Shown here one piece after another: positions 12,960 to 24,600 of a stretch of DNA of 64,000 nucleotides; positions within the stretch are counted from its first letter, which is position 1; every line of letters starts with the position of its first letter. Where the stretch lies: the NCBI GenBank assembly GCA_023101885.1, contig JALPQD010000017.1:1471428-1535427 (forward strand), in the 5' to 3' direction. Both the position numbers and the translations under genes were made by a program. The notes beneath the pieces were generated by a model. The model ran no database searches, was not told the DNA's origin, and was given only the letters and a program-made list of their open reading frames with translations. This DNA is from Typhlomys cinereus. Its lineage: Eukaryota; Chordata; Mammalia; Rodentia; Platacanthomyidae.

Positions 12960-13960
12960 TCAAGTGTTTTCAAGGGGAGGCAGGGCACTGCCCAGTGTCG
13001 GGGACCCTCGGCCCTGGCGGGAAGGTCCTGCCGGGGAGCGCGCAGCCGAGCATCTCCCCGATTCCCGCCCAACTCCACGCGCAAACGGCCGCGCCTCTCA
13101 CTGCACAAAAGCTCCGCAACCTCCGGGAGACAAAGCGCCCGCCGGCCCCGCCCCCTCGCCCCAGCCAATAGCAGCAGGCGCGGCGGCCGCGCTCCCACGC
13201 CCCGGCCAATCGGCAGCGCCGGCGGCAGGAAGGGGCGGGGCCGCGTTGCCACAGAAGCCGCTCGCCGTTACCAGCGCCGCTCGGGCCTGCACCTCGGTGG
13301 GCGCGACGTGCTCACGGCGCACAGTTCGCGTGCCCGGCCCGCCTTGCCAGCCTTCCCGCTCGCTCCTGCCCCTGCGCCCCGTTCTTGCCCGGCCAGCCCC
13401 GGACTGGACAGCACCACGGACCAGGGACACCCTCCCCGGCCTCTTCGGCCCTTGTGCGTAAGCGGCGGCGGGGTGACGTCACGGCCACGTGCTGACGCGC
13501 GCCGCGGGCCGGGGGCGGGTTCTGTGCGGAAACCTAACGCTCTTTGCGGCCCGATGGGATCGGGGTCGTAGGGGGGCGACCCGGAAGTGAAGGTCCTGGG
13601 GTCGCCCCCGGCTGGTCGACCCTGTGCTGTCCCCAGGGGAAGGCGGAGGCTGGCATGCCCTCCCGGGGCGGACCTCAGGGCGAGCTGGCGCGAGGCGGGC
13701 CTGGGCACCAAGAGGCCCTTTGCCCACCGTCCCGCTGGTGGCAGGTTCCGCGGGGCGCTGCGAAGGCGGCGTGGCCCGGAGCTGCAGGAAATAGGCCTTC
13801 GGGTCCCGCTGCTCGCGGGCGCAGCTTCGGTGCAGAAAGCACTGGACGCGCATCCAGGCCCCGCGCTGCCGCGGAGCCCGCTTGGCCCGTTCAGTTTCAT
13901 CTGCACAGTGGGAGCAAGAGGGAAGCCGGGGGAAGCGAGATACTAGGGCCCGGTGGGTAT
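12960..13960 (+). promoter_or_regulatory. ODF2L: CpG island, inferred ODF2L promoter and 5' non-coding exon
   Basis: About 1 kb of GC- and CpG-dense DNA stands out sharply from AT-rich flanks. It holds two forward CCAAT boxes (13165-13169 and 13206-13210), a GC box (13232-13241), a perfect CRE TGACGTCA (13474-13481) and an E-box CACGTG (13486-13491). Possible donors for a non-coding first exon are GTAAGC at 13458 and GTGGGT at 13953. It is the only CpG island upstream of ODF2L, on the side facing CLCA2, so I assign it to ODF2L by inference. The transcription start is not resolved, and antisense transcription cannot be excluded. Confidence 0.8.
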
Positions 13961-15499
13961 CACTGTTCAGTGCGAAATATAGTTGTTTGCTATGCAACTG
14001 GAACCGAATGTGGCCGCTGCTGGGAATAAAGTAAAACTTGCCCGATAAACTTGATGTTTGTTTCAAGTGCTTGAGAGTCTTCAATATGTTGAGACGAGGC
14101 TACTGGGATGTAGAAAGTTTATTAAATGAATGCAGGCAAGTTCTAGACAAAGCAACGATTCTAAGTTAAACTTAACTTTATAGAAAACAAGGAGGGGAAG
14201 GGGTAAGTGAGCTAGCAGTTTGCAAGCAAGTTTCACATTTCCCACATATGACTGAGGTCAATATCATCACTGTCGTTCCCACCCCCCTTTTCTGCTTCGT
14301 GTTGAGAATAAAGACCCACTGCAAAGGCCTGCCTACAAAAGCTGGCACGCTGGAAAGTAACAATGGTCCTTGGCCTGTTTTCTGCTTTTGACTCTCTGGT
14401 GACCATTTCCCTTGACTTTCTGTACCTCCCTTGCCGTGATGGATTGGCATTTGGAGTTGCACACATGAATACAATTAATTCTCTCTTTCACCTAAATTGT
14501 TTAGGGTAGGTGTTTATCACGATGATGAAATTATGAAATTAGGGTTGGAATCGCTATGCAGTTGGCAGGATTCTGCTGGAGGTCGATGATGCTTCATACT
14601 GGTCTCTGGTCTAGTAACTTACAATTTATGACCACTTTGAGGATGAGTTACAAAAATTCTGAAAAGGACAGAAAGGTCCCAAAAGGTTATTTGGTAAAAT
14701 AGGTTCTATAGGACTCAGAATTGTAAGAAAATTTTAGAGATGATTGGTTGATTCAGAACAAGGAAAAAGATTAAAAAAAAAAAAAAAAAACCTAGAAAGT
14801 GACTAAGTCCTGCTAGAGGGAGCTGAACATGTTCTGATTTTAAGGCAGGGAAGACCTGTAAGTGCTTCTGCTGTATCAACTTTGGCTGCAGAAAGTTATT
14901 ATCTTACTATCTTGAAAAGAAAACCAAGGCCTCAGTGTAGCTAATGGCTAGTCTGTCCATGTCAGGTAGCTTATCAGAATTAAGAAGTGATCTTTCATCA
15001 GTCTGATTTCATCTAATTAAGTTTGCTTCCTCTGGTTCATCTAGGCTTGGTTAGATTGCATTCAGTTGAATTAGGAAGGAACAAAGAACATTTTAAATAG
15101 TTTTTCCCCCATCTGGTCTAATTTTGGTACTTAGAGGGACAGGTTGTGATTGCCTAGAAAATTAACTTACATGAAGAGCAATCCCTGCACGTCATCAGGG
15201 GTAAATGAGGTGTTATGTTTGCTTGCGGCTCCTGTTTGCTTGTGGCTCCTGGTTGCTGCACTAGTCTCTTGCTGTTCTGCCATTCATAATTCTTTGTTAT
15301 TTTCCATTTTTTTTGTCGTGCATATAAGCACCTTTTAGTTGATTTCATGAAGCTATTTCATTGGGAAAGTATATTGAAATTTTGTTTCTGAGATTCCAGT
15401 AACCAGTTTTACTGCTGCTGTTCTTGCTCCCTCCTTTCCCTATCTGCCTAATCCATTTTTGAAAGTACTAGTGGATTACACTTTAAAAATGCTCTTCTC

Positions 15500-15724
15500 G
15501 GGCTAGAGAGATGGCTCAGGGGTTAAGACTCTTCTCATAAGCAGAAGGTTCTGAGTTCGGACCCCAGGTCACACATAAAAACACCAGATGGAAAAGGGCG
15601 TGATCTGCACTTCTTGGCCATGGTGGGCGGAGCCTGGGAAATCCCAGCAAGCAGGAGGTAGAAGCAATCCAGGATGATTCCTGAAGTACCCTTGTTCTTC
15701 CACAGGGATACACAGTGCCCTCTG

Positions 15725-15765
<41 letters not shown>

Positions 15766-15779
15766 TTTAAAAAATTTTT
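15500..15779 (+). mobile_element. tRNA-derived SINE, B2 superfamily (older subfamily)
   Basis: The element starts GGGCTAGAGAGATGGCTCAG and contains GAGTTCGGACCCC, CAATCCAGGATGATTCCTGA and a long (CA)n tail at 15726-15763. It is flanked by AAAATGCTCTTCTC at 15486-15499 and 15780-15793. It lies in ODF2L intron 1. Confidence 0.87.
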
Positions 15780-16185
15780 AAAATGCTCTTCTCATCTATT
15801 AAAACCCCAATTCAAATTGTTTAGTGATCTGTCTTATCCCATAGGGAAACCCCCAGCTCTGGCTCTTGGAAAGCTGGGGACCCCTTTGCTCAGTGTACCA
15901 AGCTCCATCATCCTTTATGGAGATGTTCTGTTATGTTTGTGGAGCATATGACCATCGTACACGTATACAGTGTGCCGATCCAGCCATGGTTGCACGCACA
16001 TGGTCATACGCAGCTCCAGCTCCTCCAGCCGTCCTCCTGTTCTGTGCTGGGCTCTTACACTCGCTAGCTGTTTCGAACTGCAGGTTGTTACGGCCAAGAG
16101 TCTTCAGAGAAACAGCTCAGTCTTTGGTGTGTGTTTGGTGCCCTTTGTCTTACTTGAGCCTGAGCCCCCCTCTGGTGTCTGCACG

Positions 16186-16290
16186 TGCCCCCTTCCTCCT
16201 GCAGGGTCCTAAGTGGTCCCCCTTCTTCCTGCCTCGTCCTACGTGCCCCCTTCTTCCTGCCTCGTCCTAAGTGCCCCCTTCTTCTCAAGC
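16186..16290 (+). repeat. 28-30-bp C-rich tandem repeat (about 3.5 units)
   Basis: The units contain GTGCCCCCTTCTTCCTGCC followed by TCGTCCTAA. The first unit differs (CTGCAGGG). It is a short minisatellite in ODF2L intron 1. Confidence 0.8.
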
Positions 16291-16439
16291 TGCCTCGCTG
16301 CCGCCCAGTGCCCTGCTGATGGCTCAGCCCTTCTGCCCCCTGCAATGCCACTGTGGTGTTGCTGCTGCTCTTCCACACTACTGAAAGCTGCTAAAAATGG
16401 GCAAGGAAAGACCACCAGGAGTGTTTTGTTTTCTTTAAA

Positions 16440-16550
16440 ACAGTGTCCAGTATAGCCAGGGTGGCTTTGAACTGGTGTGTAGTGGAGGGTGATGGCCTTG
16501 AACTGACATTTCTGACACATTGGGCCCTAATGTTGTAACACCAGGGAAGG
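16440..16550 (-). mobile_element. B1-like SINE fragment, minus strand
   Basis: AGCCAGGGTGGCTTTGAACT and TGATGGCCTTGAACTGACAT are diverged B1/B4 body blocks read on the plus strand. Confidence 0.55.
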
Positions 16551-16554
16551 CAAT

Positions 16555-16556
<2 letters not shown>

Positions 16557-16606
<50 letters not shown>
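16557..16606 (+). repeat. (TG)n microsatellite
   Basis: About 24 perfect TG units end in a G run. Confidence 0.95.
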
Positions 16607-17384
16607 GGGGGGGTTACTCCCAGCTGACTCACTAGCTGAACCCAAGCACCTGCTTATGTAACAATAGTCACACTAACATCATACCTTGCATGCAACTAAA
16701 TGTTTGTTCTTGCATCAACCTCAACACATCTCACATTCAAATGAAGGCTTGTGTTTAACCTGTTGCCTCCTACGCCTCTGTAGTGCTAGTCAGGCATTCT
16801 CTCTGCAGACCACGTGGGAGGTGCTCGCCCTTGCAGCCAGAGGGAAGCAATTGTGAGGTCAGAGTTCGTTGAAGCTGTGGGATCCCAGAGGCTGGCACAA
16901 GCCCAGCTCTTCCTTGCTGAAGGTGCAGCCTTCAGCCACTTGTCTTGCGGTTTCTCTAGACGCCCACAGAGTAGAGAGACTGGTGCTGGCATGAGGGTCA
17001 TCCACTTGCTCTCACTGACAGCAGCCAGAGCAACGAGAAAGTCCAGTAGCTGCAGATTAAGACCTAAGTTACTCCATCAAGGCAAGCGGAACTGAGCATC
17101 AGAAGTGCTTGTGACAAGAACTTAAAGAATTGTTAGCATTGATTTTTTTTTTAGCAGTGTTCAACACCTGCCCGGCGCCCCAGGAAGAGGTGGATCCCCC
17201 TCCCCGTCTCACAGTCACCCCTCTCCCATTTCATTCTTATGGGACCAGCCTTTTGGTTGGTACAACTGGGGACACGTGTGTGTCTTGTTCTTGCCGCTGC
17301 GCGAGCCTGAATCACAACATGCGTTCTCTGGCACAGCCATTATTCGACCATTGGGTTTTAGCATTTTATTTATTTCTTTTTAAG

Positions 17385-17512
17385 TATTTTATTTACTTGA
17401 GACAGAGAGAAGGAGGGAGAGAGGGCCATATAGGCTTCCAGGAATCAACTCAGGTTGTCAGGTTTGTAAGAAGGTGCCTTACCTACTGAGCTGTCTCCCT
17501 GGCCTGGGCTTT
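17385..17512 (-). mobile_element. tRNA-derived SINE, minus strand
   Basis: TTTATTTACTTGAGACAGAG, then AGAAGGAGGGAGAGAGGG and a head CTACTGAGCTGTCTCCCTGG give the reverse complement of a B2-superfamily element with a CT-rich tail. Confidence 0.6.
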
Positions 17513-17971
17513 TGGATTTTAGTGCTCTAGTCACTGTCTAGTTTAGGTCTTTGACGTCTGTGTCTCGAGGCACCTCTGTTTGATTCATCCCTTTCATTTC
17601 CTTATACAGAACTCTTAAGTGCTATTAAGTAGTGATTGTGAAATTTGAGTACTCTTAGTACCTAGCTGAATTCAGGCAGTTTGATATTTTTTGCTGTATA
17701 GGTTCTTATATTTGTAGTTTAGTATCCTGTAATTTTTCATTCATAACTGAATGAGTTTTACCAATTCCTTTCTAGCAATTTTGCACAAACTGTTGAACCA
17801 TTCAAAGATTTGGTTTCCTCACTTGCAGCTTTTGGATATTAACAAGCGTATAAAGCTTTTGTGAGTTGATGTTAAGGCCAATCACTTCCACAAATGGCAG
17901 CAATTGTGATTCTATGGTGAAGGATGCCATTTTGTGATTGGACGGTATCTACACATCTTCCTGCTGGGTAA

Positions 17972-18113
17972 CTGAGCTGGCTCTGGATGGCTTTGGCTGG
18001 CTCTTATAACTGGCTGGCTCTAGCTGGCTCTGACTGGCTTTAACTGGCTGTCACTAACTCTGGCGGGCTCTCACTGGCTCTCACTAATTCTGGCTGGCTC
18101 TGGCTGGCTCTGC
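17972..18113 (+). repeat. CTGGCT-rich short tandem repeat
   Basis: Imperfect units of roughly 8-12 bp repeat CTGGCTCTGG, CTGGCTTTAA and CTCACTGGCT. The repeat lies about 340 bp upstream of the ODF2L start-codon exon. Confidence 0.8.
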
Positions 18114-18456
18114 AAGGACTCTTCATTTCAGAAGTTTCCTGACTAGAAAAAATCAACAAATCCTTGTTTTTTGTTATTTTTCCAGTCCTATTTGATGACA
18201 ATAATTGATATAAAACTTTTAAGAAATAAACCAGTAAAATATATTCTTGTATTGGTGTAGAAAACAGCATGCTTGGAAATTAGGAGCTGGTGGATGACCA
18301 TGGATTACAGTTTTGATGCCACTGTCATGGCCGTGATGTTGTTGTTGAAAGGTTCTTTCACGCATCCTAGAATCTTTATGTCAGCTGGCAGGGCGGCGAC
18401 TGAGGCGAGACTCTCCTGAAATGATAAGGTCATAACAGATGCTGCTTAGCTTTCAG

Positions 18457-18638
18457 CTTCTGGAAGAGTTGCTGACGCCATCTGCTGATTTTATGGAGAA
18501 GCCTCCGAGTGAGGGCGGTGGTTCAGAGGGACCCTCGTCTGCTCTTCAGAGCCCACCAGAGAGACCCTCGTCTGCCCTTCAGAGCCCACCAGAGAGACGG
18601 CGCTCACAGCCATGTGCCGGCCAGTGCCACCTCAGCAG
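18457..18638 (+). CDS. ODF2L: ODF2L exon with start codon (residues 1-48), carrying a 33-bp tandem duplication
   Basis: The probable acceptor is TTTCAG at 18451-18456, giving 36 nt of 5' UTR before the ATG at 18493-18495. The coding part runs to 18638 and ends with two bases (AG) of a split serine codon; the donor is GTAGTG. I chose this start because MEK opens the human protein too, and because the split codon joins in phase to the next exon as HLS-S-LKQD, matching human HLS-C-LKQD. Residues 12-22 (18526-18558) and 23-33 (18559-18591) are a tandem duplicate, ending SSALQSPP in each copy. Removing one copy leaves 37 residues, the same length as my remembered human segment. The rest of this segment is diverged and proline/arginine-rich, so the exact start is a little less certain than the later exons. 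Confidence 0.78.
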
Positions 18639-21600
18639 GTAGTGGTTTCTATCAGAGGAAATCTGATTTTATAACTTCAACGAGACGTGTTTTGTCTTGA
18701 ATCTGAATTAAAAATGAAAGCCAGCTTATGAAGAATTTGTAAAGTAAATCTTTCAAACCGAGTTAAATGGAAATTTAAAGTAATGTCGACCATTGGTGGT
18801 AGTACTGTGCACTGTCGCTTGGTAAACTGCTGTGTAACAAATACTTCTCAGACGTTATCTTCACAGTGAGAAATCCTCTGTTCTTTATGTAAGTTTCTTC
18901 TGTGCAACAGTTATTTTAAAACACCATTGTTGTCATTAACATAATGTAGTCTAGCTTCTAGGTTAATTTCTTATAGATGGAAAGTTATCTTTTGTTATGT
19001 ATAATTATTCATTTTCTGCCCATGGTGTCTAATAACAAGACAGTTATCTTTTATTTATAATAGTCTTTTCAGGGGCTGGAGAGGTGGCTCAGGGGTTAAG
19101 CCTCTGCCTTGCAGGCGGAAGGTCCTGAGTTCGGATCCTAGACCCCACGTATAGATGCCAGGCGGAAGCGGGGGCTGCCTGCGTTTCCGGTCCTGGTAGG
19201 GCGGAGCCTGTGAATCCTGGGGCAGAGTAAACAAGGAGGAGGTGGAGGCGTCCATGGTGGTTCCCGAATTCGTCCATGGTTCTACACACACACACACACA
19301 TACATACATACACACACGCACACACATGCATACACGCACAATTGAATAAATAATAATAAAAAAAATTTAAAAAAAGATTTAAAAAAAAATAGTCTTTTCA
19401 GGCTCTTAACTTTTTGTTAAAATCTCCCTCCTGACATATCTTGTAAGATGCCATTAATTGTTAACAAATCTTTACAGTATGTTCTATAATGAGAGAAACA
19501 GCTGCTGAGTATTGGGGGACACTTCTCTCATGTCACGTGGAGTTTTATTTATAAGTATTGAAAACAATCTTTATTAGTGTACAGGGATTTTTCATGCAAA
19601 TAACTTGGGATTGCATAAGTAAAGCATAAACAGATTATTCTCAGAGCTTCTTTATACTCCAAGTCCAACTCCTTTGAGCCTCTTTTTGGTTCAGCTTCGG
19701 CCTTGCCATTAGCAGTGTCGTAAAGCTTTCTTAGGAGCCTTTAAACGAGATCAGCATCTCAGTTCACGGCAGGCTTGGCGCGGTTCTATCAGCCCGTGCC
19801 CAACGCTCAGAGTGACATTACCGTCTTGCTGTCCCCACACCCTGTCCCCACACATTAGAAAAGGTGTTGCACCTCCATTCCTGGGCTTTTCTTTAAAGTT
19901 TTGGATACCATATTCTATAGTTTTGGAGTGTGTACAGATAAGGACAGGCTAAGATTTTCTTGTAGCTGCTGAAGATTTATGAGAGGTGTCCTGAGTTGTT
20001 GATTAAAAAAAAAAAACAATGGTAATGCAAAGTTATATTTAGGGAAACATAATGAGACAGAGGATTGAGGGGTGAGGGAATTTTACACCTAGAAAGCTTT
20101 AGATTTGTGTTCTGTTTAGCTAGTGCATCCTTTCAGAGAAGTTTTGTGAAGGACAATGGAAATGGTTGGAAATAAGGTCAAGAGAGACAAATCTCTTACT
20201 TCAAGAGCACTTGGAGTAAGAGAAGGGGGGATGATTATTTGTAAATGAGGAACGGGATGCTGAATAAGTTATCAAGCAGTGCAGCTAAACGTTTCCACAA
20301 GTGATCTGTGTAGCAGTTTAAGTTATTTCCTGGGTACAGAGACTGTGAAAGATGTAAGTATAGGGAAATGTGCACATTAACAGCGACAGTTTACTATTAT
20401 ATTTTATAATTTATAGACCTGTACTATTCAGTGTAATCTATGTCATGTTTGCATAAAAGGCTAGCCAGTTTATGTGATAGTTTTAACTTAAATACTATCT
20501 GTGCATTTGCAATTAGCCTCAAGCAGGATCTCCTAAATGAAAAGGTGGAATTGGAGGCAACGCTTAAGGAAGCTGAGTTGGCATCCTGTTCTGTAGAATT
20601 GCTCTTGCCATTTTTTAAGAGCACCGTTGAAGGAATCAGTTTAGAAAATGTGAGTATTTGACTTCTGAACACTTAAGATATAAAGATAATATATTTGGAG
20701 TCCGTTAACCCAGGACCTCACAGAATAGAAATGCCCACATATTGGTATTTTATATTAAAAATGGAGGCTTATAAGTGTTCTTTATTCCTATCTTTAACTT
20801 TAATTCTTTTACTAAAAGATCTTATGCATATAGTTGATATGAGCCTAACTTGGAAACTATGTTGGTGCTTGACTTACCTGACTTGAGGTAAAGAATGGGT
20901 TTTACTTGAGTGGATTTCAAAATTAAATTTCAGAGCGATATGTCTACTTTCTATAGTGATAATTGGAATAGGAAACTATTTTACAATTTCAATAATACTA
21001 AAGTTTGATTTAGGGACAAAAGTAGATTATATTCCATAATTTTTATTAAAATAAATACTACAATACCTTTGAAGCTATAGTACTTATTTTTAAGTTAATA
21101 TATCATATGACAGATTCAGTCCATTATTGATAAACTTGGTAAGCTTACTATCACTATATATGCAAAATAATGATTTCGTTACTAGGAATAAGTACTCTTA
21201 GATAGTAATGACATTTTAGAGTGTTTTGCTTAGTTCTGTCTTAAAATATGGTTCTTTTATTTTGCCAGGTTAATCTTTCTGCAGCCAATTTGAAGAAGAT
21301 ATCAGATCAGAAAGAAATATTATCAAAAGAATTAGACACTTTCAACCGTGTGAAACTAGCCTTAGAAAATCTTCTTAAAAAGACGGAATACCAACAAGTA
21401 AGGATCTACACTGTACTTTCTTGTAGTAGTACTGCTCCCATTTGGAAAACATATGATTTCTCTAGCTGCAAAACCTAAGATACTGGCATATTGAAGTAGA
21501 AATAATCCCTTGGCTTTTTGTTTGCAGTGTTAATCATTAAGCTCCTGTGCTTAATGTTTCATAGGCATTTCTAACAAAAAATAAAATCCAGCATGGTTTC

Positions 21601-24600
21601 ATAGACGGTGTCATTTTCTATCAAATATCTTTCAGTGTTTGTTATACTTTATTTAGTTAGTTAAAATAAAATCTACAATTCTCATGTCATGTTGACACAT
21701 ACATGTGTTCTTTTTAAAATTAAAAATGTAACAACACATAAAACATAATATTTTACAGATTGGCGAGGTTCATATAATGTTTCATAAACACGTGTCTCCT
21801 CAGATATTATTACTTTACGAAGCAACGTTCACCGAGCTCCTTCCTTCCAGCCTCCTGAGTGTCCTGCTGTACTATCCAGTCACCCACTGTCCTGTGGTAG
21901 CACCCCAGCACTTCTTCTCTGTCGAGCTAAACCTAGTCCCGCTCTCAAGTCTTGTCCCCTCCTTCCTTCCCACCTATTCCCAGTGATCTCTGGTAGCCAC
22001 AATTTTATTCTGGATTTCTATAGAATCCACATTTTGGGGGGGAGGGAGGGGAAGGGTGCTACAGCCAAACTCAAAGCCCAATCACTGAGCTAGTTCTCCA
22101 ACCAACTCCTTAATACAAGTTTCATAGTCCACATATGAGGGAGATCATGTGACACTGTCTTGGTGCCGACTTATTTCACCTGACAGCATGATGTTGCCTA
22201 GCATCCACATTGGAGTAATCAGCAGAGCTCATCGTGTGTGCCCGGCGCTGCATCCATCTTCAGTTGACGGGTACTTCGGTTGTCTCTAACTCTTGGCTTG
22301 TGCATCGTGCTGCTCTAAACGTGGAAGGTCACCACTAGATCACATCTAGAGTAGATATCAACAAATTGTATTTCCTGTAGTGAGATTTCTAAATGGCTTG
22401 TTAATTCTCTAAAGTTTCTGAAGAACCCCCGTACTGTGTCTGTGTGTTGCGCCCACTTACATTTCCACCGCTGCTTACAAGGGCTCGTGTTCCATACCTT
22501 GGCCAGTACCTCGTGGCTCCTCATCTTTCTGACACAGCCACTCTTCTCGAGAAGGCGACATGGGTCGAGCTTTGATCTCCTTCTCTATTGGTCATTTGTC
22601 TGTCTTCTTTTGAGAAATGTCTGCCTAGATCTGTTTCTCATGTTTGTCTTCTCTCAAATCTTGGAGTTTCTTATCTATTCTGTGTTATCAGTCCCATCAG
22701 AAGTATGGTTTGCAAATATTTCCTCCCATTCTGTAGGTTGTCTGTGCACTGTTATTGCTTTGCTTGTTAGAAGCTTTTAGTTTAACATAATCATATTTGC
22801 CTGTTTTTGCTTTTGTTGTTAGTGCTATGTGTGTGTCTGTGAGTAAACAGTATACATGTGTATGTACATATACGCGCACACATATATGCATGTTGTCATG
22901 TGTATGTACACACATATATGCATTTGTTAGTGTGTGGACACATGCATTTGTCATTTGTATGGACACTATGCATGTTCTCACGTATGTGGACACATGCATG
23001 CTCTTGTGTGTGTGGACACATGCATGCTCTCATGTGTGGACACACATGCATTCTCTCCTGTGGGCACACATGCATGTTCTCGTGTGTGGACACACATGTG
23101 GATGTCTGAAGTGGAATCACTCTCCACGCACACTGACCTGGAGCTTGCGTTCTGTCTGGCTGAGGTAGCAGCCTGACTTGGGCTTCCTTCTTTGCTGCCT
23201 TTTCACTCGGATCCCATGCAGGTCCCAGGGATCTGCGCTCCCATCCGCACACATTCACAGTGGGCACGTGCGTCCCTGAGCCATTTCTCCAGCCCTGGAA
23301 CACGTTGCTCTTGAGTGACTCATCTTCTTTATTCTTCATGGACAGAAATGTGGTCGCGAACACTGACGCATAACATCCTCTCTCCACAGACGGTAGACAA
23401 TTTGCCCAGCATGTTGTTAAAGAACCTAAGTGACAACGAAAGTGAAAATGTTGTAAGTTTTTTAACTGCTTGCCGTCTGTTCCTTCTGATACATATATAT
23501 ATTTTTTAATTATTTATGTGCTGCTTGGTTTGATAGAATTAGTCATGTTTTCCAAGCCGTGAAATTTTAATTCTTCCATTATGTTTCCTGAAGAATCTTA
23601 AAAAGAAGGTGCTTGAAAAGGAGACTTACATTCAAGAACTTTCATGCATGTTTCAGAACGAAAAGGTAAACATTTTGGGCACTTGACCTTCATTTCTATT
23701 TCTTTAATAGTGACTACATCTTCCCCTCTTTTCTTCCTGCTCACATCCTCAGAAATAAATACAAGCAAGTTGTTTTTTTGTTTTGTTTTGTTTTTGGTGA
23801 TAATTTAGAATATTTCAATATTGAGTTGTTGAATCGAGTCAAATATAAAAATCTTATTTTTTTTAGTTTTAAGGAATTTTATGCTGTTTGAGGTTACTTG
23901 GTGCAGACCATACACAAATTGTACACTGTAAGACGGGGAGAATTTCTAGTCAGTGAAGCACTCGCCTGGTCTAGTAAGCCCCAGACTTGAACTCAATCCC
24001 CAGAGCCCCCAGAGAAGTGCTGGACTTGGTGGCACAGGTTTCTAATGGCGGCTCTGGGGAAGTGGAAGCAGAGGCCGAGACCGTTGTTCAGTCCAGCCTC
24101 ACTGGGGACCTCCAGCCAGTGAAAGACACTGTCTCACAGGAGGTGGGTGACCGTCTTTGGGATGCCATCTGGGGTTCGCCTCTGTCTGTACATGCACGCC
24201 GTGGACACAGACACGCATACTCACCTGTGTGCTGTTCCCTTTGTATAACTAAAGCTTTGCCTAGGAGGACAGACGGAACGTTTTAAAGGAGGTAATTATC
24301 AGAAGGCATTGAATGAAATGTGGGGCAAGAGACGGCACCGCTCTAGTTTTACATGAAGTGCTTTAGTGGGGCTGCATGTTCTCCCTTTATTAGCTTTTCT
24401 GATTGTGTGTGACTATTAAAAGTGTAGGGAAGATACGGCATATAACAGTTTGTTTTTTCTTGTCTGTTACAGGAAAATGCTTTGAAAGCAAACCGTTTTT
24501 CTCAATCAGTGAAAGTTGTACATGACCGACTACAATTTCAAATTAATAAAAGGGAAGCGGAGAATGATAAGTTAAAAGAATACATAAAGGTCATAAATAT

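Larger units (their letters stand above)
13961..18456. other. ODF2L first intron (inferred)
   Basis: No coding sequence is recognised here. The intron carries a SINE with target-site duplications (15500-15779), a short C-rich tandem repeat (16186-16290), a B1-like piece (16440-16550), a (TG)n run (16557-16606), a tRNA-derived SINE on the minus strand (17385-17512) and a CTGGCT-rich tandem repeat (17972-18113). The rest is unassigned. Confidence 0.5.

Noticed and set aside
12692..14084. Several 100-210-codon frames on both strands over the CpG island
   Set aside because: Stop codons are rare in GC-rich DNA; the frames overlap on both strands and show no similarity.
19560..19860. A possible processed pseudogene on the minus strand ([15 protein letters not shown] reading)
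   Set aside because: I could not match it to a known protein, and there is no poly-A tail or flanking duplication that I could see.
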